A DNA stretch of 64,000 nucleotides, taken from Rachicladosporium sp. CCFEE 5018. Its lineage: Eukaryota; Ascomycota; Dothideomycetes; Cladosporiales; Cladosporiaceae. Numbering within the stretch: position 1 is the first letter of the stretch; each line of letters begins with the position of its first letter. Below the pieces are notes generated by a model that was not told where the DNA came from, did no database searches, and worked only from the letters and a program-made list of their open reading frames with translations. The stretch covers positions 7,505 to 71,504 of the forward strand of contig KZ111163.1 in the NCBI GenBank assembly GCA_002077045.2, written 5' to 3'. Both the position numbers and the translations under genes were made by a program. Positions 51,796 through 60,455 of this stretch are shown here, piece by piece.

Positions 51796-52782
51796 ATGTC
51801 CACCGCCGCGATGACCGACTCTACCGCTAGCAGCGAAGACTCAGCATCCAAAGTCATTCGCATTGAAACATACGCGTCGGTGGTGAAGCACAACTGGAGT
51901 CCGATGGTCATGGGATGCGCCAGTCTGTTGGAAAGCGGCGAGTTCTCAGATTTCACTATTGTTTGTGGTGAGCGCATCTGGAAAGTGCACGAGGCCATCA
52001 TCTCGCGACAGTCTAAGTACTTCAAGAGCGCATGCTCCAATGCATTTAGCGTAAGCAACGTCCTACCTGAGATTGGAAGTGAATATGAGACTGACATCGC
52101 TAAGGAAGCAGCAAACGGCCAGATCGACTTGTCCTGCGACGATGAGCCGGCACTGAACCTCCTCATCACTTACTTATACACTGGTGAATTCCCAGAGATC
52201 AAAAGTGGAACCCCGGGAGTTGCCCCGGACGCCATGCTTGCTCTGAAAGTGCATGTGCTCGCCGATAAGTACGGCATCGATGCGCTTGTTGAGATTGCTG
52301 CCCAGGAGTTCATGCGCATTGCTACCCGGGTGCCCTTCTGGCCCGAGTTTGGCGCCTGGCTCGACGCAGTCCTGGACGACACAAGTGAGACCTCATCTCT
52401 GCGCGAAACGATGCTTGAGTTCCTGCGACGCGCTCTTTGCGGACTTCTCGACCCAGGCAAAAACAAAGAGAACAAGCAGGCAGTGCAATCTGTCGAGGCT
52501 GCATTGACCAGGACACCCGAGTTTGCAGTTGCCCTGCTGCGCAACATATCATCAACGTTGAGGCCGCTGGTCGAAGGCGGGCAGATAAAGAGCCATGCAA
52601 GGTTCCGCGTTCTGGAAGGGGAGGGGACGGACTGGCAGCATGAGTCCCGTGTAAGCTGCGGCGCTCTGAGTTGTGGCATTGAGTTCTCGTGGCCAACTGG
52701 GCTGACCGGGGATGAAGCACATTGCCCAAGATGTGCGCAGGTGGTTCCGCGGCCGGGCGCAGTCTACAGCGGCGGATGGTGA
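51796..52782 (+). CDS. BTB-domain protein C with zinc-ribbon tail, copy 2 (intact)
   Basis: Exons 51796-52050 and 52105-52782 give 310 residues. The 54 bp intron (52051-52104) is supported by the matching intron in copy 1 and other family members, but it is a multiple of three with no stop, so an unspliced form would add 18 residues. The BTB domain is LLESGEFSDFTIVCGERIW, KVHEAIISRQSKYFKSAC, then EAANGQIDLSCDDEPAL. A helical half (DKYGIDALVEIAAQEFM, ALTRTPEFAVALL) leads to a Cys tail with CGALSCGIEFSW and CPRCAQ, which could bind one zinc. Start at ATG 51796 (MSTAAMTDS). Fusion of BTB to a zinc-ribbon-like tail is the hallmark of this locus type; function unknown. Confidence 0.8.
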   Translation: MSTAAMTDSTASSEDSASKVIRIETYASVVKHNWSPMVMGCASLLESGEFSDFTIVCGERIWKVHEAIISRQSKYFKSACSNAFSVSNVLPEIGSEYETDIAKEAANGQIDLSCDDEPALNLLITYLYTGEFPEIKSGTPGVAPDAMLALKVHVLADKYGIDALVEIAAQEFMRIATRVPFWPEFGAWLDAVLDDTSETSSLRETMLEFLRRALCGLLDPGKNKENKQAVQSVEAALTRTPEFAVALLRNISSTLRPLVEGGQIKSHARFRVLEGEGTDWQHESRVSCGALSCGIEFSWPTGLTGDEAHCPRCAQVVPRPGAVYSGGW

Positions 52783-53507
52783 GGGTAGGCGCAATGAAGA
52801 CTCAGCGTGGACAGGTGCTCGACACGGAGTCTGGGCAACGGTGATACAGGTGCAGTGAGGGAGCACGCCCACGGTCGGGCGCCTCTCGCGCTATTCTGTT
52901 CCGTAGCTTGACACAATCGCATATACTCTTCGGTCATTTTCCAAATTGTTGTTAGTAAGGATGCCTTGGTTCGTGCTATGAGCTGACTTTCAGTTGGGTA
53001 AGCTTGCTGAGAGCACGGCTCCTATCCAGGTTCTCGATGGGGAGCAGCAGATCGACCATGTTTGGTGTACAGCGCAGCCGTATGAGCAACGCAATAATGC
53101 TAACGAAAGTAACCATCACAGAACGCCACAACTCCCTCTCGTCAAACCACCACGTGACAATTCGCAAATCAATGTAATATAATCACCTTCCCCACCTCTC
53201 CCCTCAGAATTCAAATCGAGGTTATATTGGCTCAGCGGTAAGGCGCATGCGCTCGCTCCTGAGTCCAAGGGCATTCTCCTCTTAACCCAAGTTCGATCCA
53301 TTAGCCTGCCATGGACATCGCTTGGGCAAATTCTCAATGTCAGTAATAAAGGAATTCCGATGTGTGCTAGTCCCAGCCGCCGAGCTGATGGCCGTCGATG
53401 AGTACTTTCCCATCCCACGCAGGCTAGCGGGTAAGGTTTTTGATGTTTTGCTGGTTGTGAGGTGAGGAGTTCGATTTGCGTCTTTGTGGTAGGTGGCACG
53501 TGAGCGT
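52783..53507. other. Intergenic, BTB C to relic D, copy 2
   Basis: About 725 bp, well conserved with 5837-6681, including the tRNA-like stretch around 53220-53310. No gene supported. Confidence 0.5.
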
Positions 53508-54110
53508 GAGTTGGAGCGTGGGACAGAGGAGTCGATCGTATGACTGATGTCCTTGGATCGTCGAATTATCACAGTCATCGGATGCGTGAGCCTGCGCGAG
53601 ACTGGACTTTACGGGTATTTGTGAGAGCTGTGAATGGACTGTGCACAGGGCAATGGTCACCATGCAATCGGAGTATTTCAGCAGATCCTACGCGGGAGGC
53701 CCCAGCGTAAGCAACCCTTGACAGATGGTGCATTGCATCGACGCGTGGACATGCTGACACACCATCCGGGAGACAGTGAAAGGAACACTCTACTTATCAT
53801 GCGATGATGGCAATGGGTCTCCTCTCCTCCTGCTTGTCCGCAGCCGAGTCTCCAGAGCTCACATCACCAGACAAACACGCGAACGAGCTCCCGGGCGGGA
53901 TATTGGCGATAGAAGTTCGTATCCTTGCCGATAAATACAACACCAGTAGTCCCGCTGATCGTGCTGCAGGCGAATGTAAAGGATCGCTCACTAAACGATC
54001 TTCGATGAGGCTCTCGAGTTTTGCGAGAAACCGACATGCCACCTTGCTGCGAGGCGCTGCGCTGGGGAGTGCGTTGATTCTGCGACGCTGGGGCCAGTAT
54101 CTGTGATCGC
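53508..54110 (+). pseudogene. BTB-domain relic D, copy 2
   Basis: Counterpart of 6682-7230 and more degraded. Recognisable remains are SLRETG (family SLLETG), 'cggagtatttcagcagatcctacgc' reduced to EYFSRSYAGG, a GTAAGC donor near 53707, LSCDDG near 53798 and RILADKYNTSSPAD near 53920, spread over different frames. No open frame spans the domain. Right boundary is approximate. Confidence 0.6.
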
Positions 54111-54413
54111 GTTTCAAGTTTACCATGATCAAGAGACGCGAGTGATGAGGTACAGACGGAGTTTCTTACGATGTCGCTATGGTGAGGATCGCGATTACCC
54201 AGCCATGCCGGTGTACAGTAGCGTCGTCTGTTACCGATCCAATCACAGCGTGCACTGTGACGCGTACGCGACCTCAGATGTCCAGCAGGGCATGGCGCTC
54301 GGCGTAAACTCGCCCTCTGACAAGATCTCCAACCCCCCGTGTCACCTTTGATCATCTGCTTGTCCCTTGAATTCAATGTATTACTAGCCCACCTTCCCGT
54401 TCAATCGCCCGGC
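54111..54413. other. Upstream region of kinase, copy 2
   Basis: About 300 bp equivalent to 7231-7546. The kinase frame is open from 54339, without an ATG until 54414. Confidence 0.45.
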
Positions 54414-55661
54414 ATGCAACAATCCCAGCCCTCGGCCCTCACAACCCTCTCCTCCTACATCCTTGATGCCCTCTGGTCCCTCAGCCAAGCCCTAAACTGC
54501 TTCCCCTCAAACCCATCCCTCAAACTGAACGGCACGCCCTACAAGATCCTCCGCTTACTAGGCGAAGGTGGCTTCTCCTACGTCTATCTCGTGCAACCAG
54601 CCAACTCTCCCACACTCTACGCGCTAAAGAAGATACGATGTCCGTTCGGCGCCGAGTCAGTCGCGCTAGCGATGCGAGAAGTGGAAGCTTACGCGCTGTT
54701 TGAGGGGATGGAGGGGGTGATTGCGCGGGTTGGGTGGGAGGTGAAGGACGAGGGCGGGGAGGGCGGGAAGACGGTGTATGTACTGTTGCCGTACTACAGG
54801 AGGGGAAACTTGCAGGATGCTATCAATGCGAATCTGGTCAACGGGAGCAGGTTTCCAGAGCGGAGGCTGATGGGTCTGTTTCTTGGGGTGTGTAGGGCGC
54901 TGAAGGGAATGCATCGGTATCGCGTGAGAGGTGGGGAAGGCAGAAAGAAGGCTGAGGCGGCGCATGATGAGCGGAGGAAGCATGCACGAAGGAGGGCCGA
55001 TGTCGGAGAGGATGAGGAGGACAATGAACCCTTGATGGAGGGAGAGGTCATGGCTTCACAAGAGGGCGTGGAGGAAGGTCAAATACGAGCTTATGCGCAC
55101 CGAGACATCAAGCCAGGCAACATCATGATCTCAGACGACGGCCGACAACCCATACTAATGGATCTCGGATCCCTCCAACCTAGCCCTACGCCCATCACAA
55201 GTCGAGCCATGGCCCTGCAAGTCCAAGACCAAGCAGCAGAACACAGCACCATGCCCTACCGCGCTCCCGAGCTCTTCGACGTCCAGCTTGGCTCCTCGAT
55301 AGACACGAAAGTCGATATCTGGTCTCTTGGCTGCACGCTCTACGCTTGCCTCGTCGGCAAATCGCCTTTCGAAGCGCGATCGGAAGAGACCGGCGGCTCC
55401 CTTAGCTTGTGTGTACTCGGTGGCGACTGGCGGTTCCCGGACGAGGGCCCAGCAGAGGCAAAGCGAGGGAAGCAGAAGCTTAGCGATGCTGATGATGGGC
55501 AGAAGCGGGACGACGGGATCAGCGAGCCTGTGCGAGAGATAGTGCGACGGTGTCTGACAGTCGAGCCGGCGGACCGACCAGACATCGAGGCACTCATACG
55601 CATGGTGGAAGACTGCGTAGCGGCAATACCTGAGGACGGAGATGCTGATAGTGATGATTAG
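54414..55661 (+). CDS. ENV7: Env7/STK16-type Ser/Thr protein kinase, copy 2
   Basis: Same 415-residue kinase as at 7547-8794, intact. Motifs GEGGFSYVYLV, ALKKIRC, AHRDIKPGNIM, DLGSL and MPYRAPELFD are all kept. Differences are conservative (for example KKAEAAHDERR against KKADAAHEERR, and RRADVGE against RRNDVGE) and lie mostly in the charged insert, which suggests that both copies have been under purifying selection. Many of the nucleotide differences I saw are silent. If the two are alleles this is a single gene; if paralogues, the cell has two near-redundant Env7-like kinases. Confidence 0.88.
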   Translation: MQQSQPSALTTLSSYILDALWSLSQALNCFPSNPSLKLNGTPYKILRLLGEGGFSYVYLVQPANSPTLYALKKIRCPFGAESVALAMREVEAYALFEGMEGVIARVGWEVKDEGGEGGKTVYVLLPYYRRGNLQDAINANLVNGSRFPERRLMGLFLGVCRALKGMHRYRVRGGEGRKKAEAAHDERRKHARRRADVGEDEEDNEPLMEGEVMASQEGVEEGQIRAYAHRDIKPGNIMISDDGRQPILMDLGSLQPSPTPITSRAMALQVQDQAAEHSTMPYRAPELFDVQLGSSIDTKVDIWSLGCTLYACLVGKSPFEARSEETGGSLSLCVLGGDWRFPDEGPAEAKRGKQKLSDADDGQKRDDGISEPVREIVRRCLTVEPADRPDIEALIRMVEDCVAAIPEDGDADSDD

Positions 55662-56004
55662 GGTTTCCAAAAGGCGCGTGTAAGAGTATGTATCAGTAAG
55701 CGAAGCGATTGTCGCAGTGACTTCTTGTCGCACTTTCCTTCACGTTCCAGAACTGGTACCAGCCGATCGACATAAAAGCGCGTATTCACTTACGCCCCCA
55801 GCGCACTGACTTATTCCGGCCCGCTAGCACATTTGCAGCACTTGCACTTCTGCAGTTCCTGCTCCTCTTTCCTCGAACACTCAATGATCACATACAATAT
55901 ACAGATAACTCAATACATCGTTGCGTGTACAGGCGATCATGTACAACATCGTCACTGATCCAGGACCAGGATATACTAACCCCTACAACCAACCCGACGC
56001 AGGC
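55662..56004. other. Spacer between kinase and BTB locus E, copy 2
   Basis: About 340 bp, nearly identical to 8795-9136, with a TACTAAC branch and a CAG acceptor just before ATG 56005. No gene. Confidence 0.45.
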
Positions 56005-56980
56005 ATGGCCATCCCAATCGCACCCCGGGCACCGATCGCACTGGCGGCGAAGAAGTCCAGCGCGAATGCAACGTGGGTACTGGCGCATGGCACACAATCC
56101 TGCACAGCTGCTTACCCGCATCCAGCTTACTCGCAACGGGCAACTTCAGCGACCTTACGGTCGTCTGCTGTGGGAGGGAGTGGCTTCTACACAGGAGCGT
56201 TATCTGCATGCATTCGACCTACTTCATGAAGGCATGCACTGGGATGTTCCAGGTAATCACACTCACGACTTTTCACTGATTTCGGCTACGGTGCTAATAG
56301 CCTTCGTGCAGGAGGCGCAAACGAGACGCATCGACCTCAGTGCCGACGATCCAGCACTACTCCACGCAATGATCACTTTCCTATATATCGATGACTACGA
56401 TGAGCCAATCAACATCGTCAAGGCGTATCCAGAGGGAGCTGTCAATGCCGAGCCGGATGCCTTGTTCCACCTCCACTTGAACGTATTGGCCGACAAGTAC
56501 GACAACGCTGCCCTCGAACGCATGACCATCAGCCGCTTCCACGCCCTCGCCGAGGCCAATTGGAACAAGCCTTGCTTCGCCGAGTGGGTCTACCAGGTCA
56601 ACACAATCGACACAAAACGAGACTCATTCATCAAAGTCGTCAACGACAACATGGCCAAGCACTTCCTCGACATCGTGCAGCCCACCGAAGACAACCAGGC
56701 TGTCCACCACGCAGGCGGCTCCAGCTTTGGCTTCACGGTCGCCCAGAAGTTCCTCGCAGGACGCACTTGGCGCTGCGGCGGCGGTTGTGGGACTACATTC
56801 ACAATGCACGAGTCGTGCTCCTTCTAAAAGTACCAAGTGCCCAATGGCACGCCAACGGGCTGCCCGTGCTGTGAGGCACTCGCGAAGAAGCTGGAGGAGT
56901 GGGATCCGAACAGGATTACAGGGCCCGCTAGTGTGCGTCTCCCGCGGGCCGAGGATTTCGACTTGTGGACGCCATATTGA
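56005..56980 (+). pseudogene. BTB-domain gene E, copy 2 (early stop in Cys-rich tail)
   Basis: The BTB exon is intact here: SLLATGNFSDLTVVC, GREWLLHRSVICMHSTYFMKACTGMFQ, ending at the 59 bp intron (56253-56311). Exon 2 (EAQTRRIDLSADDPALLHAMITFLYIDDY, DKYDNAALERM) is open until a TAA at 56826-56828 that replaces CAA of copy 1 and removes about 50 residues including CPCC. Ahead of the BTB domain the start ATG (56005, MAIPIAPRAP) is in a different frame from the BTB exon. The extra two bases lie in a CACACA tract shared with copy 1. So this copy has the better BTB domain and copy 1 the better tail; neither looks complete. Confidence 0.7.
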
Positions 56981-57605
56981 ATCGACGCTGGCGCATTTAA
57001 TGGCCTACCCGTCTCGATCAGCGTAGGCGACCGGATGACGTTACGACTTTACGACTTTACGACTTCTCAGCGGGATTCAACAGCTGCGCGGAGCATGCGG
57101 CGAGTGGCAGTCTCTTTGATGCGATGAAGGATGCCAGGGCTCAGCTTGGGATACTCGAGACATACCTGACCTTACGCCTGGATGGAAGTTGGATGTGCTG
57201 GCATGTTCAGTTGCATGCTTAATAGGAAATGTAGAGTGTCACCCCTCAACATGCAGCACTACATCTCCAACACCGCTTGCCAGAATTCGCACAGCTACAC
57301 TGTGCCTGCAGCACAGCGTACGCTCACTACTCTATACTCTGGACTATCACACAGGCCGGATGCTCTGTTGGTGCACGTACGTTTCCGAGTGGCTCGAGAG
57401 GAAGCATCTCCAGATAAGTGATTGAGGGTAGTCGTTTGCTCTCACTTGTATTTGCGGGTAGCATACGCTGCGTAAGAGCAGCTCTCAATTTGGGAACTCG
57501 TAAACACATTCCAGTGTAGTGCAAGAAGTGTGAAAGGTAGAACTGAACGTATGTGCGCTCAGCTGCGCTATTTGCGATCGTGCTAACCCACTGTCGTTAA
57601 CTTTG
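56981..57605. other. Intergenic, downstream of BTB E, copy 2
   Basis: About 625 bp between convergent genes, closely matching 10089-10722. It holds the three-unit 8-bp repeat. No gene. Confidence 0.5.
57040..57063. repeat. Tandem 8-bp repeat, three units
   Basis: Units gttacgac, tttacgac, tttacgac, equivalent to the four-unit array at 10148-10179 in duplicon 1. Confidence 0.85.
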
Positions 57606-58214
57606 CTAGTCCACCACGCCTTGCGGCAGGAACGAAATGTAGTCCACCGGCGCGGGTTCCATCCCATCTCCTCTCCCCACAATTTTCACAGTCGCATTCG
57701 CCTTCACATCCACGCCCTTGAACGTCTTCCTAATAGCCGACTGCCCGTCAATATAGAACACCCGTGCACTTCCCACACTATACTCGAAGTCGCCCTTCCA
57801 CTCTCCCACCAGCGCATCATCAAGGTACAACTCCCAAGTTGCGTTGCCGATGACTTGGTCGTAGTAATTCACTGCTACGTCGTATTTGCCTGCCGGGAAG
57901 GGGACAAGAGCGGTAGCGGTGCCTTGGGTGGTGTTGGTGTCTGTCACGATGGCGTAGGTTCCTGAAGCGGCGTGGAAGGGATGGACAAGGTAGGGATGGT
58001 AGCCTTCCAGCTCCATGGACTCGGCTTCGATGCGATAGGGGTGGTTCAGGACACGGTGTTGCTCGTCAGCGATGCTGGAGACGTTGAAGAAGTAGTTGTT
58101 GATGCTGTCGCGCCAGACGAGGGAGTGGCCTGCAGCATAGACTAAGCGGAAAAGCTGCTCCTCGTAGCGCTGCGTGTCGATGTATGGTTTCAAGGATTCC
58201 CACTGGGAGGGGAA
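57606..58214 (-). CDS. aguA: GH67 alpha-glucuronidase, C-terminal fragment (copy 2; 5' end in gap)
   Basis: Identical in protein sequence to the fragment at 10723-11331, with one silent change (GTG against GTA in the PAPVDY codons). It ends at the gap at the same base as copy 1. The near-identity contrasts with the diverged BTB block and could reflect recent gene conversion, strong constraint, or the two gap-flanking ends being the same assembled sequence. Features and caveats of identification are as for copy 1. Confidence 0.7.
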   Translation of the reverse strand, partial: FPSQWESLKPYIDTQRYEEQLFRLVYAAGHSLVWRDSINNYFFNVSSIADEQHRVLNHPYRIEAESMELEGYHPYLVHPFHAASGTYAIVTDTNTTQGTATALVPFPAGKYDVAVNYYDQVIGNATWELYLDDALVGEWKGDFEYSVGSARVFYIDGQSAIRKTFKGVDVKANATVKIVGRGDGMEPAPVDYISFLPQGVVD

Positions 58215-58314
58215 NNNNNNNNNNNNNNNNNNNNNNNNNNNNNNNNNNNNNNNNNNNNNNNNNNNNNNNNNNNNNNNNNNNNNNNNNNNNNNNNNNNNNN
58301 NNNNNNNNNNNNNN
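58215..58314. other. Assembly gap, 100 N (copy 2)
   Basis: Exactly 100 N at the same GH67 base as the gap at 11332. The sequence to the right is unrelated to that following the first gap. Confidence 0.98.
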
Positions 58315-58580
58315 ACTTTTCGTCGACCATCTACTCTCGCTTAATGTTTCCTCGTACACCTGTCTCAAAGCAGCTATCGCTGACACGGCAAGACTAAGCG
58401 GTGAATCAGCCTCACGTCTTACTGTACCGCCCTTTCCGGTTTCAAGCCGCGCTATGGCTACAAAAGATATGGTAGAAAAGGGTGTTCCTGCTCAGTTGTT
58501 CACTACCAGCTGTGTACCTTGCAACGATTGTCACCGAGACCACCATCACAGTCTACCAGAGCCCGCGTACCTAGCTGACC
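58315..58580. other. Right flank of gap 2, no gene seen
   Basis: About 265 bp. No GH67 or Bub2-like sequence is found here, so the join across the gap is either a real rearrangement or a scaffolding choice. Confidence 0.5.
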
Positions 58581-60282
58581 ATGGCACTACATTTCATCGC
58601 CGTGGGAGGCTCAGGCACCAAGCCTGTGCACGGCAATTCGACTGACCTGTCGACTAGCGATGCTAAGCTCATCAGAAGTCTTGCCATGCGCGACTTCCGT
58701 AGGCGGCAACGTTTTGGTCTACAAACGGGTAAGCATGACCCACAAGATACTTGGGAAGAAACCCTATCCTGATTGCGAAGTAGGCCACCAGGAGAGGCTT
58801 ACTAATTCCAGCAAGAGTAGCAATGATGCGTGGCGTGAACGTCGACGAGCGAAACCGAATGAACGTAAGAGTGTAATTTCGCTTAGAGCTGCTCCGATAG
58901 AGACCGCGGCACACAGTGCCATGCAGCATGAAGTGGAGAGAGCTTCTTCAACCCCCTCAAGTACCGTCTTGCAGTCTTCTGAGCCTTCTGTGTGGGGCTC
59001 ACGGCATAGAGCTAGAGGTCGGAGCTCAGTCTATGTTCCTGCTGTCGCAACCAATTCGTCTAACAGCACCAATGCATCCAATTGGCTCCACCCAGCTTCG
59101 CCTTTGCCTTCCCTTCTCTTACAACGACTCGCCTTTGCGAGACAATGCGTTGAATCGTTCTTCCCGGTTGGTACATGCACGTCCCTCGTGCTGGATTGAT
59201 TTCTCTCGCATTGTATCGTCGAAAAGACCGACTGTTTGCAAGTGTGCAACGACGCTGTCCATTACCTCTTCTGCGGGTCTAGCACAGCAAACCGGAGTAT
59301 GGGACTGGAAGGTCGCCGAAAACATCTCCTCGCGCTATCACAACTCCGCTCGGAGATCGAGCGACCGTCTGCACGCATTGCAGATCTGGTAGCACCGATC
59401 AACGACTTGCTGTTATGCGAGGCCTTCCGGATCGTCGCCGAAGGTGGGAACGCCTGGACCACACATGTTCAGGCACTACACACTGTCGTCACGAAATTCG
59501 AGCAGCGAGGGCAGCACTTGGAGGGCTTCCTGTTCCGCCAAGTCCGACATTCTAGCCTAATGCAGGCACTGGTATTCCGCCATCCCATTGCACTAAGACC
59601 TTCGTACTGGTGCAAGCGTACAGCGCCATCTCACGGTCCGGAGGCCCTAGTGCAACTAGCTGTGTGGCTACCGGCCTTACTCCAAGAGGCAGACCTTGCT
59701 TGCTCGTCAGACACAACCACACAAACATCCGCCGCAAGGATCACCCTCAGATTGACGGACTTGGAAACTGCGCTACTTGCATGGCATCCCACAGAGACGA
59801 CAGTGGAGACCACGCACGTCGTTGAAACGAGCCATGCCGACCAGGATCTCCGCCCCAACCTCGACGTCTTCGGCAGGCCCGTCGGTAATGCCCCGTCCTT
59901 CGTAGCCCGTCTCTCGTCCTCATTCCATCAATGCCTCCTTCTCGAGCTCCGCTCCTCACTCCTCGACCTAAAAGCCACCCAACACAAACCCACCGAGCCA
60001 ACGCGATGCTTGACGGCGCTCGTAGACGAGAGCGCAGCACTGGCACGCGACGGCATCGACGAGATGATAGGTATGTCTGGGAGTCCCATCAGTCGCGGGA
60101 TCTCTGTCCGTTTGCAAATACATATGCTGAAGAGGTGGTATAGCCGCTCGAGAGACGAGGCAGGACTGAGGTGGCTTGTGCAGACTGAGAAGCGGTTGCA
60201 GGACGAGCTCTCGTATATCAATTGGGATGCGCTGCTGGCGATCTCTTGTCATGCTTTACTCTGGCTAGTCACAAAGCCGTGA
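58581..60282 (+). CDS. Fungal transcription-factor-like protein (no zinc cluster seen)
   Basis: Exons 58581-58728, 58781-59170 and 59243-60282 (introns 52 and 72 bp; the first has a CTGAT branch) give 525 residues in consistent phase. The start MALHFIAVGGSGTKPV, followed by AMRDFRRRQRFG, resembles the opening of fungal proteins related to Zn2Cys6 regulators but lacking the zinc cluster. The middle part (LLCEAFRIVAEGGNAWTTHVQAL, then LFRQVRHSSLMQALVFRHPI) matches the helical pattern of the fungal-specific transcription factor region. The second splice junction is less certain; a stop at 59197 makes some splicing or a frameshift necessary. Role as a regulator is inferred only. Confidence 0.55.
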
Positions 60283-60455
60283 AGACGATGGGGTTGACAT
60301 CAATTTACATGTCATGTACTATGGGATATCAGCGGTCTATATGCACTTCATGATATACTCATTTGCCCGTAGTCTACATTCCCATGCGCCGATAGCTCTG
60401 TTCATCTCTCGAAGCATGTTCACACGCAGCAAAGCTCTGCCCGGGCTTTATGTTC

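Larger units (their letters stand above)
46954..58214 (+). repeat. Duplicon 2 (direct copy of 1-11331)
   Basis: Second copy of the repeat at 1-11331. It starts inside the complete chitin synthase gene only because the window's left edge cuts the other copy there; similarity may extend further upstream in reality. It ends at the N gap at 58215, the same point inside the GH67 gene where copy 1 ends at 11332. The sequences after the two gaps are unrelated: a Bub2-like tail after copy 1, and a transcription-factor-like gene region after copy 2. Of the BTB loci, B and C are intact here, while their copy 1 counterparts are broken. Confidence 0.95.
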
